Below, piece after piece: positions 8,228 to 16,357 of a stretch of DNA of 64,000 bases. Source of the DNA: Gallionella sp. (GTDB taxonomy: Bacteria; Pseudomonadota; Gammaproteobacteria; Burkholderiales; Gallionellaceae). Under the pieces are notes generated by a model. That model was not told where the DNA came from, ran no database searches, and saw only the letters and a list, made by a program, of their open reading frames with translations. The DNA lies in NCBI GenBank assembly GCA_028710565.1, contig JAQTTV010000004.1, positions 62,001 through 126,000 on the forward strand. The letters are read 5' to 3'. Positions within the stretch are counted from its first letter, which is position 1. Every line of letters starts with the position of its first letter. The position numbers were made by a program, and so were the translations under genes.

Positions 8228-9993
8228 TGTCCTACTCCTTGCGCCACATCGGTAGATTGAAAAAATGCTCCATCGGGCAGATCAGTTTGAAATTCACGGT
8301 AATCCGCTTCTAAACGCGCACTTTTAATCACCACAGGGCGTAGAAAAATAACCAGTTCTGTTTTCTCAGTGCTATCGTTGCGCTGCTTAAACAACTCACC
8401 TACCCCTGGAATATTCGACAATACAGGAACGGCATCGGTCAAGTTATTGACACTGTCCTGCATCAAGCCACCCAACACCGCAATTTGATTACTTTCGATC
8501 CGCATCACCGATTCCATTTCACGGGTTTGGGTTTGTGGAATGCGGCTAATCACCCCTGCCCGTGCCAATTCAGGATTGGGGTCGTTCACAAAAGCCGTCA
8601 CGCGCGAAATAGAGGGTTTGAGGTTAAACAACACCGAATCATTTTCGCTAATTTGCGGGGTGACGCTCATGGTAAAACCTACGGGCAAGGTATTGGGCGC
8701 GCTGGTGTAATTGGTTTGCGACCCCGTTTGATTGGTGACGGTATTCGCCGCCAAGGTGAAATACACGTAGTTGTCCACGACTTTAATAATCGCTGTCTGG
8801 TTATTGATGACGCTCAATTTGGGGCTGGACAGCACTTTGACATTGCCAAAAGACTCCAGCAAAGAAACCTGCATCCCAATCGTTGCCGCGGTGGGATTGG
8901 TCATCACGCCCAGCACGCCTGTGCCAATTGCCGTGGGCAAACCCACGCTGTTTTGCAATAGCTTAAAGCTCTTCCCGCCCGCTTTGACCAACATCGACCA
9001 ATTGATGCCTTGCTTGTATTGATCGCTCAGACGGACTTCGACAATGGTCGCTTCTATCATCACTTGCCGACGCGCACTGCGCATGACGTGGTCAAGAAAA
9101 GTCTGGATTTTTTCATGCTGCCGTGCGGTGGCGCGCACCGTCATCAAGCCCGCTTCGGGGCTGACAATCACCGAAGCCGCTTCCCGAAACGTGCTGTGCT
9201 TGGTCACCGTCGTACCACCTTCTTCAAAATTGATGGGATTGGGGCTGTTTTCTACGCCCGTTTTAGGAGTAGCGCGCCGCCCCGCCACAGGCTGAACGCC
9301 TGTCCCCGTACTGCGCGCGGCAGCGACTTGTTGCACTGTGGTTTCGCTGGAACCTTCAGGTAAAATCTTGTCGGTTTCATGTAACAAATCTTTGACGTTT
9401 TGCGCCAAAGTTTCCCAAAAGCGATTTTTGGAGATGTCTTTGATGCTAACCGAGGAATTATTCCCCGCCCCACTCGTCCCCAGCGTGGCAACCGCGCCAG
9501 AGGTCACGTACGAACTGGTGACAATCACACTTTCCGAATCACGCGCCATATTGACGTAATCAATCTTGTAGCTATGCAAATACGGCGTATCTGGCATGAC
9601 CATCAAATTGCCATGCTCCAACTCATAGCGCATATCCACTTGCTTGGCGATGCGAGCGAGTATCTGTGGCAAGGTTTGGTTAATCGCGTTAATCGTCACC
9701 TCACCTTGAATGCCCGCATGAATATCCAGATTGATTTGCGCGTCACGCGCCAATGCCAACAAAATTTCCTGCACAGGGATATTGGCGACCACCACGCTAT
9801 ACGTCGGTGTTTTGTGGATCGGTTGTGGGGGAGGTAACAACGCAGCCCCTAGCAGAGGCTGTGGAATATCAGGATTAGGTAAAACAGGGGCTTGCAGATG
9901 ATGGGGAGAGGGCGAGATAGGCTGCGTACCGCACCCCGCGAGGATGAGCGTCATTGTGCAAAAATGCCAAACGTTGCGAGGAAGCATCATCAT
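8224..9993 (-). CDS. mshL: Secretin, MSHA pilus biogenesis protein MshL-like
   Basis: The 589-residue protein has a lipoprotein signal with Cys21 (LILAGC), a secretin N-domain (STN-like, about 65-115, VANIPVQEILLALARDAQ) and a C-terminal secretin beta-barrel region. Secretin hallmarks are the segment VKVLSSPKLSVINNQTAII and the C-terminal VPVLSNIPGVGELFKQR. It would form the outer-membrane channel for the pilus. A Gly/Ser/Thr-rich stretch (about 165-245) separates the domains, as in MshL. It is the first gene of the operon, preceded by about 320 bp without a gene. Several Met codons occur at the start; any of the first three is possible. Confidence 0.9.
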   Translation of the reverse strand: MMMLPRNVWHFCTMTLILAGCGTQPISPSPHHLQAPVLPNPDIPQPLLGAALLPPPQPIHKTPTYSVVVANIPVQEILLALARDAQINLDIHAGIQGEVTINAINQTLPQILARIAKQVDMRYELEHGNLMVMPDTPYLHSYKIDYVNMARDSESVIVTSSYVTSGAVATLGTSGAGNNSSVSIKDISKNRFWETLAQNVKDLLHETDKILPEGSSETTVQQVAAARSTGTGVQPVAGRRATPKTGVENSPNPINFEEGGTTVTKHSTFREAASVIVSPEAGLMTVRATARQHEKIQTFLDHVMRSARRQVMIEATIVEVRLSDQYKQGINWSMLVKAGGKSFKLLQNSVGLPTAIGTGVLGVMTNPTAATIGMQVSLLESFGNVKVLSSPKLSVINNQTAIIKVVDNYVYFTLAANTVTNQTGSQTNYTSAPNTLPVGFTMSVTPQISENDSVLFNLKPSISRVTAFVNDPNPELARAGVISRIPQTQTREMESVMRIESNQIAVLGGLMQDSVNNLTDAVPVLSNIPGVGELFKQRNDSTEKTELVIFLRPVVIKSARLEADYREFQTDLPDGAFFQSTDVAQGVGQ

Positions 9994-10317
9994 TCCCTGT
10001 AAACCAGCGCATCAAAAAAGCCGCAAGACAAACAGAGATTCCTGATAGGCGGCATACCACACAACATTTACGACGATACAGCTCACACGCTGCGCAGAAT
10101 AATACCGAATGAGCCTTTATTCAATAGGGAATGTTAAATTTCAAGCAGATTGTACAAGTATCTGAGCATAAATTATCGTGCAGTCCAGTCGTGTTGCTCG
10201 TGGGCATGACAAATTCACACATTTCCATAAATTAAAAACTTTATTATTCAAACAATTAGATTAGGATATTGCTGATATACGAAGAAATCCCTACCCATGG
10301 TCAAAATAAGAATGCTG
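9994..10317. other. A+T-rich intergenic region upstream of the pilus operon
   Basis: These 324 bp hold no convincing gene. The region is A+T-rich compared with its neighbours and must contain the promoter of the minus-strand secretin operon. The short plus-strand frame that starts near 10269 lacks a ribosome site and runs antisense to the higA relic. Confidence 0.6.
10096..10124 (-). promoter_or_regulatory. Candidate sigma-70 promoter of the pilus operon
   Basis: Reading the minus strand, TTGAAT (10124-10119) and TATTCT (10101-10096) are separated by 17 bp, about 100 bp before the secretin start codon. Each box matches four of six consensus bases, so this is a modest candidate in an A+T-rich region where chance matches occur. 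Confidence 0.3.
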
Positions 10318-10646
10318 CTATATCGCACAGTACGAATGCACTACCACACCTGCATCTGAAACCTCAAAACGGTGAATTCGTCCCAACACGTTCACCAAAG
10401 AAGCAGCAGCGGCTTCGGTGTCAAAATCGGCTTGTAATCCCATCCAAAACGCCGATGACGTGCCAAAAAAGCTGCCAATCGCAACGCGGTATCGGCAGTA
10501 ATCGCCCGTTTTCCCGTGCAAATACCCGAAATACGCGCCTCGGTCACCCCGATTTCTTTGGCGAGACGGTATTGGGAAATTCCCAGCGGGATGAGAAACT
10601 CTTCGCGCAATACTTCGCCAGGGTGGATGTTAGGTAATTTATTCAT
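10318..10646 (-). pseudogene. higA: HigA-type antitoxin with an internal frameshift
   Basis: The first part, from ATG 10646, reads MNKLPNIHPGEVLREEFLIP and continues with an XRE helix-turn-helix (EIGVTEARISGICTGKRAIT), matching HigA/VapI antitoxins. At the T6 run (plus-strand aaaaaa, about 10467-10472) the frame leaves the family pattern. The -1 frame restores it: FFGTSSAFWMGLQADFD followed by a ~35-residue tail ending at the stop at 10318. The intact protein would be about 110 residues. No higB toxin lies immediately upstream; a PIN-domain gene sits there instead. Either one T is missing (mutation or sequencing error) or the ribosome slips at the heptamer T TTT TTG. Confidence 0.7.
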
Positions 10647-10672
10647 AGTAACCTCAGTGATAATCAACAATT

Positions 10673-11089
10673 TCAACCAGAATGGATGATATTCCATAAT
10701 TCCTCTGGGCTATAAATGGGGCGTTCTGCCGTTTTAAAGTCTTTGCCATTGAGCGTCACCACGCCATCTACCGCTGCATAACAGCCCGCTTGATATAAAA
10801 CAGCATCCTCAAAATCAGCAAAATCCGAAAATGTAGCGGCTTCCAGCACTTTTTGATTCACGTCCGCAATGGAAAATAATGCCAATAATCCACGCACGGC
10901 AATTTTAGCCTCGACTTTACCGATGACTTTGGTTGCCAAATAATCAACCGTGGTCAGGGTGGTTGCGCACAAAAATCCTTGAATGATTTGTTTTTCAACT
11001 GCACTGAATAATGCAATCGCCACTTCCGCATGAGGTGCGCGATTCAACAGCACATCCAACACCACATTGGTATCAAACAAAATTTTCAA
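10673..11089 (-). CDS. PIN-domain ribonuclease toxin (VapC-like)
   Basis: The 138-residue protein starts MKILFDTNVVLDVLLNR, the typical PIN-domain first strand with its catalytic Asp, followed by further acidic positions (SDFADFEDAVLYQAG) that complete the Mg-binding site. PIN toxins cut tRNA or rRNA and are silenced by a partner antitoxin. The start overlaps the stop of the upstream ribbon-helix-helix gene as ATGA, the usual antitoxin-toxin coupling. The length fits the PIN_3 group. Target is unknown. The higA relic follows 26 bp downstream. Confidence 0.8.
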   Translation of the reverse strand: MKILFDTNVVLDVLLNRAPHAEVAIALFSAVEKQIIQGFLCATTLTTVDYLATKVIGKVEAKIAVRGLLALFSIADVNQKVLEAATFSDFADFEDAVLYQAGCYAAVDGVVTLNGKDFKTAERPIYSPEELWNIIHSG

Positions 11090-11367
11090 AGGTACTTCTC
11101 CGCCAAGTGCTGCTGGTAGTCTAATTCACTCAAATTGGATTTTGCCAGCAATCCTGTGAGTGATTGTGTGATGGGGGAGGGCGTTGCTTTGCGCCATCTG
11201 GGCAGGCTTAAATCCTCAGAAATCACCCTCTCAATGGGTGTGAGAGCAGACTGCTTTTGCTTCAAATACTGGTTAAGCAGCTTCTTAATAAGTTCATTGG
11301 GAGAGCTATGTTCTTGCCTGGCAAGGGATTGCAGTGATTTTTCTATTTCAAGGTCGATGGTCAACAT
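11086..11367 (-). CDS. Antitoxin of the PIN module (ribbon-helix-helix type)
   Basis: A 93-residue protein with an N-terminal ribbon-helix-helix pattern: strand MLTIDLEIEKSLQSLA, then helices in QEHSSPNELIKKLLNQYLKQ. The C-terminal half is polar and would wrap the toxin. RHH antitoxins bind their own promoter and neutralise the PIN partner encoded four bases downstream in overlap. Start codon ATG 11367 has a purine-rich site upstream (AAAGGAG). The C-terminal sequence is not recognised as a named family. Confidence 0.7.
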   Translation of the reverse strand: MLTIDLEIEKSLQSLARQEHSSPNELIKKLLNQYLKQKQSALTPIERVISEDLSLPRWRKATPSPITQSLTGLLAKSNLSELDYQQHLAEKYL

Positions 11368-11479
11368 GGTGAATCTCCTTTAAATGGCTAATTGTGCGGC
11401 ATTCTAACAAATTCACCCTCCTCCTGCTTTTTGTTTTCATCACAATTTGTGCGCTCCCACGTAGGGGTAAGGGAAATGC

Positions 11480-11507
11480 AAAAAGGGAGACCGAAGTCTC
11501 CCTTTTC
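11480..11507 (-). terminator. Rho-independent terminator of the cytochrome-porin gene
   Basis: On the minus strand, an 11-bp stem (AAAAGGGAGAC / GTCTCCCTTTT) closes a TTCG tetraloop and runs into a T tract. It lies about 45 bp past the stop codon of the 11550-12830 gene. The UUCG loop and long perfect stem make it one of the strongest terminators in the window. Confidence 0.9.
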
Positions 11508-11549
11508 TGTTTCTATGCCACTACAACACGGCGAACCGTGTCATGTTGC

Positions 11550-12830
11550 TTAGAACAATGCTTCCATCATCAAAGATGTAACAGACTTGCCGATCACGCC
11601 AACGCCATTCCATGCGCTACCAGACTGGGAAGAGTGAGTCAGGCTCAGTTCAACGTTTTGCGCCAATTCATAAGTACCACCGATCAAGAATGCATTGTCG
11701 CCATCAGCACCAGCTGCGCCACCGTTTTTGCCTGAACGCAAGCCCAATTGCAGAGTTGCGGTGTGAGGAATTACACCCAGTTCAGCACCGATGTTGAATG
11801 AAGAACGCTTGGACAAGCTCAGTGGGTTCAGTGCACTCAATGTACCTACTGCTGCTGCTGGAGCAGAACCGTAAGATGCGTAAACACCTAAGCCCATACC
11901 AGACACTTCACCTTGAGCTTGGAAGTCAATTACCGTTGCTTTAACTTCTGTATTCAGAACAGCTTTGGATGTACCGCTGAAAGATTGGATACCAGCACCC
12001 ATGTCAAAGCCAGCTGCTTCAAACAGACCTGCTACGCGAACGTAAGTCAAAGGCAACGCACCTGCTGTAGCAACGCCTACACCTGCGATATCATACTTGC
12101 CGATGTTGATGAAACCCAAGCTGTCGTTTACAGCAACCAAAGACAGACCCGTTGCAGCAGTGTTAGTCATCAAGTATTGTGAAGCGGAATAAACGCCAGT
12201 GTGACCGCCATTTGCGTTAGTAACCAAAGCACCTTGGTTGTTACCATTCAATGCAGTCATTTTGTGCGTATTAACCGCACCTGTGTTCAGTGTTTCATAG
12301 CTATATGCCACACCTTGACCATTGCTGGTGTGTGCCACAACGCCTACGCGCATGTCGCCAACTGGGAACAGCAATGCCAGTTTAGCAGCACCCGTTTTAG
12401 CGGCAGCACCCAAACCTGTTTCAGTCAAGAAACCAGCGAATTCAGCAATACGACCGCCCATAAACAAGGACAATTCACCACCTGAAGCAGGAACGAACCA
12501 AGCTGCATTGCCGCCACCAGTGTTGGTAGTTGCACCGCTAACAGTTTCATAACCTGTTGTAGTCAATACGCCGAAGTTCAAGTTATTAGGGATAGACAAA
12601 GTTGCGCCGTGTTCGCCTTCAGCAGTTTCAACTTTACCTTGTGCGCCCATCATGGTGAAACCAGCGGACTTAAATGCACGACCGAAACCATTCAGCAATG
12701 GGAAATGTTGGAAGTGACATGCAGAGCAAGCCATGCCAGTTTGACGTGCGAAAACAGGAACAGCAGCTGCTTCTGGTGCGAATGCAATAGCAGCCATTAC
12801 GCCAGCCAATGACAGAACGATTTTTTTCAT
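11550..12830 (-). CDS. Cyc2-like outer-membrane monoheme cytochrome c-porin fusion
   Basis: The 426-residue protein has a signal peptide (cleavage after about residue 23), one heme c site CSACH at 35-39 inside the block PVFARQTGMACSACHFQHFP, then a region of alternating amphipathic strands ending in Phe, as expected for an outer-membrane beta-barrel. The ARQTG..C..CHF..FP.LN.FGR.FK.. block is the signature of Cyc2, the fused cytochrome-porin that accepts electrons from Fe(II) in iron oxidisers; related proteins also occur in bacteria not known to oxidise iron. The electron donor here is therefore uncertain. Codon use is strongly biased towards GCA/GCT/GTA and differs from its neighbours, suggesting high expression. 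It is a single-gene unit with its own promoter, ~130-nt leader and terminator. Confidence 0.75.
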   Translation of the reverse strand: MKKIVLSLAGVMAAIAFAPEAAAVPVFARQTGMACSACHFQHFPLLNGFGRAFKSAGFTMMGAQGKVETAEGEHGATLSIPNNLNFGVLTTTGYETVSGATTNTGGGNAAWFVPASGGELSLFMGGRIAEFAGFLTETGLGAAAKTGAAKLALLFPVGDMRVGVVAHTSNGQGVAYSYETLNTGAVNTHKMTALNGNNQGALVTNANGGHTGVYSASQYLMTNTAATGLSLVAVNDSLGFINIGKYDIAGVGVATAGALPLTYVRVAGLFEAAGFDMGAGIQSFSGTSKAVLNTEVKATVIDFQAQGEVSGMGLGVYASYGSAPAAAVGTLSALNPLSLSKRSSFNIGAELGVIPHTATLQLGLRSGKNGGAAGADGDNAFLIGGTYELAQNVELSLTHSSQSGSAWNGVGVIGKSVTSLMMEALF

Positions 12831-13107
12831 TATCTTTTCCTTAGTTAATCTTAAATTTAGGTTCGTAGAACAGTATTTTGCAGTTAATCATGCTTTAGAG
12901 CTTCTCAACCAACTTCGCCATCCCACCAGTGATTGCAAGACCCCCCTGCGTTCACTAGGGGCGCACTGTATAGAACACCGCTTGTCCTTGTCAAAGTTTT
13001 ATGACAAGCGTTCAAGGTTGTGTGGTTTTTTTGCAACAAAGCATGTAATTGTTTGTTGCAAATATGTGAAGGGGGAATGGCATTTATCTATCCTTCAAGG
13101 TAAATCA
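12831..13107. other. Promoter and leader region of the Cyc2-like gene
   Basis: No gene is seen in this stretch, which together with the adjoining MITE makes a gap of over 400 bp. It carries the promoter at 12967-12994, a leader of about 130 nt, a C/G-run hairpin near 12938-12958 and a good ribosome site (AAGGA) before ATG 12830. Confidence 0.6.
12967..12994 (-). promoter_or_regulatory. Sigma-70 promoter of the Cyc2-like gene
   Basis: On the minus strand, TTGACA (12994-12989) and TATACA (12972-12967) are 16 bp apart. The -35 box is perfect and the -10 box matches five of six bases. Transcription would start near 12960, leaving an untranslated leader of about 130 nt before ATG 12830. Confidence 0.7.
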
Positions 13108-13252
13108 GGAAGTGCGGATAAAATCCGTTCGTCCTGAGCCGTGAGCTTGTCGAACGGTCGAAAGATGCACATATTTAATTTTGGATTTCGTCTAATCTTC
13201 CGCTCATGGTTCGACAGGCTCACCACGAGCGGAAGATTAAATCAGTACGCTC
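13108..13252. mobile_element. MITE related to an IS5-family element (copy 1)
   Basis: The element is about 146 bp and consists of two large hairpins built around the palindromes near 13125-13163 (CCGTTCG..CGAACGG) and 13197-13238 (CTTCCGCTC..GAGCGGAAG). It is homologous, in inverse orientation, to the MITE at 47711-47856. Its end GGAAGTGCGGATAAAATCC resembles the left end of the IS at 44131. The other end abuts the sequence TTAG at the prlC stop codon, a YTAR-type target. Clean target duplication is no longer visible on the far side, so the copy is older. Confidence 0.65.
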
Positions 13253-15310
13253 CTAACACAACCCGTTATGCCGCAACAATGCGTCGATGTCGGGTTCGCG
13301 TCCTCGGAAGGCAATAAAGGATTGCATGGCGGGGCGAGAGCCGCCTACTGCCAGCACTTCGGCGCGGAAGCGTGCGCCTACCTCGGCATTGAGTATGCCG
13401 TGCTCTTCAAACAAGCTGTAGGCATCGGCGGACAACACTTCTGCCCATTTGTAGCTGTAATAGCCCGCTGCATAGCCACCCGCGAAAATGTGCGAAAAGC
13501 TGTTGGGGAAGCGGTTGAAATCGGGCGGAATCAGCACGGCGACTTCGCGACGCACTTCGTCTAGTAATTGCAAGATCGTTTTACCTCCCCCCGCTTCAAA
13601 TTGGCTGTGCATCAGCATATCAAATAGCGCGAATTCAATCTGGCGCAGGGTTTGCAAGCCGCTTTGGAAGTTTTTCGCCATCAACATTTTGTCGAACAAC
13701 TCACGGGGCAAGGACTCGCCTGTGTCTTGATGGCGGCTCATGTCGCGTACCACGTCCCATTCCCAGCAGAAGTTTTCCATAAACTGGCTGGGCAACTCCA
13801 CCGCATCCCATTCCACCCCGTTAATGCCTGACACCGCTAAATCTTCACCTTCGGTCAATAAATGGTGCAAGCCGTGTCCGAATTCGTGGAACAGGGTGAT
13901 GACTTCGTCGTGAGTAAATTGCGCAGGTTTGCCGCCGACAGGCGCGGAAAAATTGCAGTTGAGATAAGCGACTGGGGTTTGAATCTCCCCTGATGCGAGG
14001 CGACGGCGGGTAATCACATCATCCATCCACGCGCCGCCGCGCTTGCTGCTGCGGGCGTACATGTCCAAATAAAATTGCCCGATGCGTTGCCCTTGCGCAT
14101 TCAAAATATCGAAGAAACGCACGGTTTCATGCCACACAGGCGCGCGGCCTGCTTGGATGGTTAAGCCATACAAGGTTTCAACCAGCTTGAACATGCCCGT
14201 CAATACAGTATCTTCGGGGAAGTAGGCTTTGACTTCTTGTTCGGAGAACGCATAGCGTTTTTCGCGCAGCTTTTCGCTGACATAACCGATGTCCCAAGAA
14301 TGCAGCTCAGCCAAGCCCAAACTTCGACGCGCAAATTCGCGTAATTCCGCCATGTCTTGTTCGGCAAACGGGCGCGCACGCTGTGCTAGTTTGCGCATAA
14401 ATTCCACCACCTGCGCAGGCGTGTCCGCCATTTTTGCCGCCAGCGACAATTCGCCAAAATTATCAAAACCCAATAATTTTGCTTCTTCGGCGCGCAATGC
14501 GACGATTTCGGTCATCAAAGGTGAATTATCCCATTCAGCCTTGCCAAACTCACTCGCCCGCATACTGTAGGCGCGATACAGCGTTTCGCGCAGCGCACGA
14601 TTATCCGAAAACTGCATCACAGGCATATACGACGGGGCTTTTAGCGTAAACAACCAGCCCGTTTTACCCGCTGCCGTCGCCGCTTCTTGCGCGGTTTGCA
14701 ATACATCGGCGGGCAAGCCAGATAACTCATTGCTCCCTCGCCCATCGGGAGAGGGCTGGGGTGAGGGCTCAATCACTAAAGTGTAGTCATTTGTTGCGTC
14801 GAGGATATTGTCGGAAAAGCGCGAGGACAATTCGGATTGACGTTCTTGGATCGCCAAATAGCGCGCCTTTTCATCGTCAGGCAACTCCGCGCCGCCCAAG
14901 CGAAAATCGCGCAATTCGTTTTCAATGATTTTTTGACGCGCCGCACTTAAGGTGTTGAATTCAGCACTATTGCGCAAGGCTTTGAACTTGTCGAACAACG
15001 CCAGATTTTGTCCCAACTCAGCATAATACTGAGTCATTTTCGGCAAATTGGCGTTATACACTTCGCGCAATTCAGGCGAATTCATCACCGCATTCAAATG
15101 TCCCACAGGCCCCCACGCCCGCGATAAACGTTCGTGCGCATCTTCCATCGGCACAACAAAATTTTGCCAAGTGGGCGGTGTGGTATCCACCAATAAACTC
15201 GCAATTAGCGTGCGGCTGTCGGCGAGCAATTGGTCAACCGCAGGTGCGACGTGTTCAGGCAGAATGTCTGCAAAACGGGGTAAGCCAGAAAAATCGAGTA
15301 AGGGGTTCAT
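13253..15310 (-). CDS. prlC: Oligopeptidase A, M3 family metallopeptidase
   Basis: The 685-residue protein is a cytoplasmic zinc peptidase that degrades short peptides, including cleaved signal peptides. The zinc motif HEFGHGLHHLL is at about residue 474, and the third ligand region follows (GVEWDAVELPSQFMENF). Length is close to the usual 680. An unusual insert, PSPQPSPDGRGSN at about residues 180-194, is encoded by a palindromic repeat (14732-14770) and has no counterpart in normal PrlC. The stop codon TAG lies in the target sequence of a MITE, so the MITE follows the gene directly. Start ATG 15310 opens the conserved N-terminus (NPLLDFSGLPRF). Confidence 0.93.
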   Translation of the reverse strand: MNPLLDFSGLPRFADILPEHVAPAVDQLLADSRTLIASLLVDTTPPTWQNFVVPMEDAHERLSRAWGPVGHLNAVMNSPELREVYNANLPKMTQYYAELGQNLALFDKFKALRNSAEFNTLSAARQKIIENELRDFRLGGAELPDDEKARYLAIQERQSELSSRFSDNILDATNDYTLVIEPSPQPSPDGRGSNELSGLPADVLQTAQEAATAAGKTGWLFTLKAPSYMPVMQFSDNRALRETLYRAYSMRASEFGKAEWDNSPLMTEIVALRAEEAKLLGFDNFGELSLAAKMADTPAQVVEFMRKLAQRARPFAEQDMAELREFARRSLGLAELHSWDIGYVSEKLREKRYAFSEQEVKAYFPEDTVLTGMFKLVETLYGLTIQAGRAPVWHETVRFFDILNAQGQRIGQFYLDMYARSSKRGGAWMDDVITRRRLASGEIQTPVAYLNCNFSAPVGGKPAQFTHDEVITLFHEFGHGLHHLLTEGEDLAVSGINGVEWDAVELPSQFMENFCWEWDVVRDMSRHQDTGESLPRELFDKMLMAKNFQSGLQTLRQIEFALFDMLMHSQFEAGGGKTILQLLDEVRREVAVLIPPDFNRFPNSFSHIFAGGYAAGYYSYKWAEVLSADAYSLFEEHGILNAEVGARFRAEVLAVGGSRPAMQSFIAFRGREPDIDALLRHNGLC
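14732..14770. repeat. Palindromic repeat (family A) inserted in frame inside prlC
   Basis: The segment contains GCTCCCTCGCCCATCGGGAG and the following GAGGGCTGGGGTGAGGGCTC, one arm of the dispersed family A element also seen at 20435, 25847, 34026, 41191 and 59424. It adds about 13 residues (PSPQPSPDGRGSN) to PrlC without breaking the frame. Confidence 0.85.
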
Positions 15311-15378
15311 AGAGATTGATTATGGTTTAAATTCAAAAAGTTCGGCTTGGGGTAATGGAAGTCTATATGTCACGCACT

Positions 15379-16224
15379 TTATTTTTGCTTCTTCAGTTTC
15401 TTTTGAGCAGATTCAATTTGCTGAATGCTGGCATCGGGCTTGGGCAAATGTTCTGGCATGGTGCCGCCCAGCTCTGCGATGGTTTCGCGTACCTTGCGCC
15501 CCACTTCGTGATGGGTTTGGTTCGCGTGTACCTTGCCATGTACTTGATCGCGCCGCAACTTTTCTTCGGTTTGCGTGGCGCGGAATAAATTGGCTGCCAA
15601 TTCGGTGCTGCCCATGTGGTCGAGTATTTTTTGGCTTTTTTTCAAACCTTTATGGGCGTGAATTTCTTTATTGCCCAAGCCGCCGTACAAGCCTTTATAG
15701 CCGTGATCCTGAAAAATGGCATAGTCCAGCGGAGTTTCCACGCCCGCCTCTTTGGCTGCGGCCGCCAGATATTTGTTGTGCGCGGCTAATTCATTGCGAA
15801 TGGCGAGACGTTTTTCATCCTCATTCAGCTGAGTAAATTTTGCATCCTCCGCAAGCTCCTGCCGCCGCGTCTGCATGGCGAAATACGATTGACCATTGGC
15901 AATGACAGGCTTGCTAGGATCACCATTTTGCACAATCAGGTAACAGGCGTAGCGGGATAAGTGCACATTGGATAATTCGCGTTGTGCGCCAGAACCAATG
16001 CTGACCATTTCGAGGATGTCCTCGAAATGGTCAGTCACCGCTTGTCCGCTGTTGTGGCACGCTTCACGGGCACGTTCTATGACGGGAAGGAAGTGACGAT
16101 ATTCAGAGTATTCCAACACTTTCGCCAATTGACGCGCCAGCCAAAATTCATTGCCATCGCTATCCAAATGGCGAACGCTTTCAAACGTCGCATGATGTTG
16201 TTGGGCGATATGTTTGTTTGTCAT
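15379..16224 (-). CDS. dinD: DNA damage-inducible protein D (DinD), BRO-N domain
   Basis: A 281-residue protein with an N-terminal BRO-like domain (HLDSDGNEFWLARQLAKVLEYSEYRHF) and the DinD core (VHLSRYACYLIVQNGDPSKP, YFAMQTRRQEL). In E. coli DinD is SOS-induced and inhibits RecA in vitro. The conserved motif GYKGLYGGLGNKEIHAHKGL is present. Start ATG 16224 is chosen because GGAG lies nine bases upstream; the longer frame adds only six residues. I saw no LexA box in the ~130 bp upstream, so SOS control is not supported here. The gene stands alone between prlC and pyrC'. DinD is patchily distributed and often horizontally gained. Confidence 0.9.
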   Translation of the reverse strand: MTNKHIAQQHHATFESVRHLDSDGNEFWLARQLAKVLEYSEYRHFLPVIERAREACHNSGQAVTDHFEDILEMVSIGSGAQRELSNVHLSRYACYLIVQNGDPSKPVIANGQSYFAMQTRRQELAEDAKFTQLNEDEKRLAIRNELAAHNKYLAAAAKEAGVETPLDYAIFQDHGYKGLYGGLGNKEIHAHKGLKKSQKILDHMGSTELAANLFRATQTEEKLRRDQVHGKVHANQTHHEVGRKVRETIAELGGTMPEHLPKPDASIQQIESAQKKLKKQK

Positions 16225-16297
16225 GGCTAAACTCCGAATCAAATACCAAGGAAAAACAGGTGTTATTCCATTTTCATTTCAATACAGCAATCATTCG

Positions 16298-16355
16298 TAG
16301 GGTGCATTCGAGACACCCTATGATATTTTCAACTTCACTTTTGATTTTGAAATGG
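16298..16355. repeat. Dispersed repeat family C (copy 1) with adjoining hairpin
   Basis: A hairpin TAGGGTG..CACCCTA (16298-16320) is followed by a 34-bp module starting GATATTTTCAACTTCACTTT (16322-16355). The reverse complement of that module recurs at 29248-29281 and 31764-31797, each time next to short G/C-rich hairpins. Confidence 0.75.
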
Positions 16356-16357
16356 GA

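Noticed and set aside
10467..10473. Programmed -1 frameshift as the firm explanation for the higA break
   Set aside because: The heptamer fits, but no stimulatory structure was identified and a one-base error in a T run is simpler. Reported as pseudogene with the alternative noted.
10269..10637. 122-codon plus-strand frame over the higA relic
   Set aside because: It is antisense to a recognisable HigA sequence and has no ribosome site.
16225..16357. LexA box upstream of dinD
   Set aside because: No CTGT-N8-ACAG match at correct spacing was found in the upstream region.
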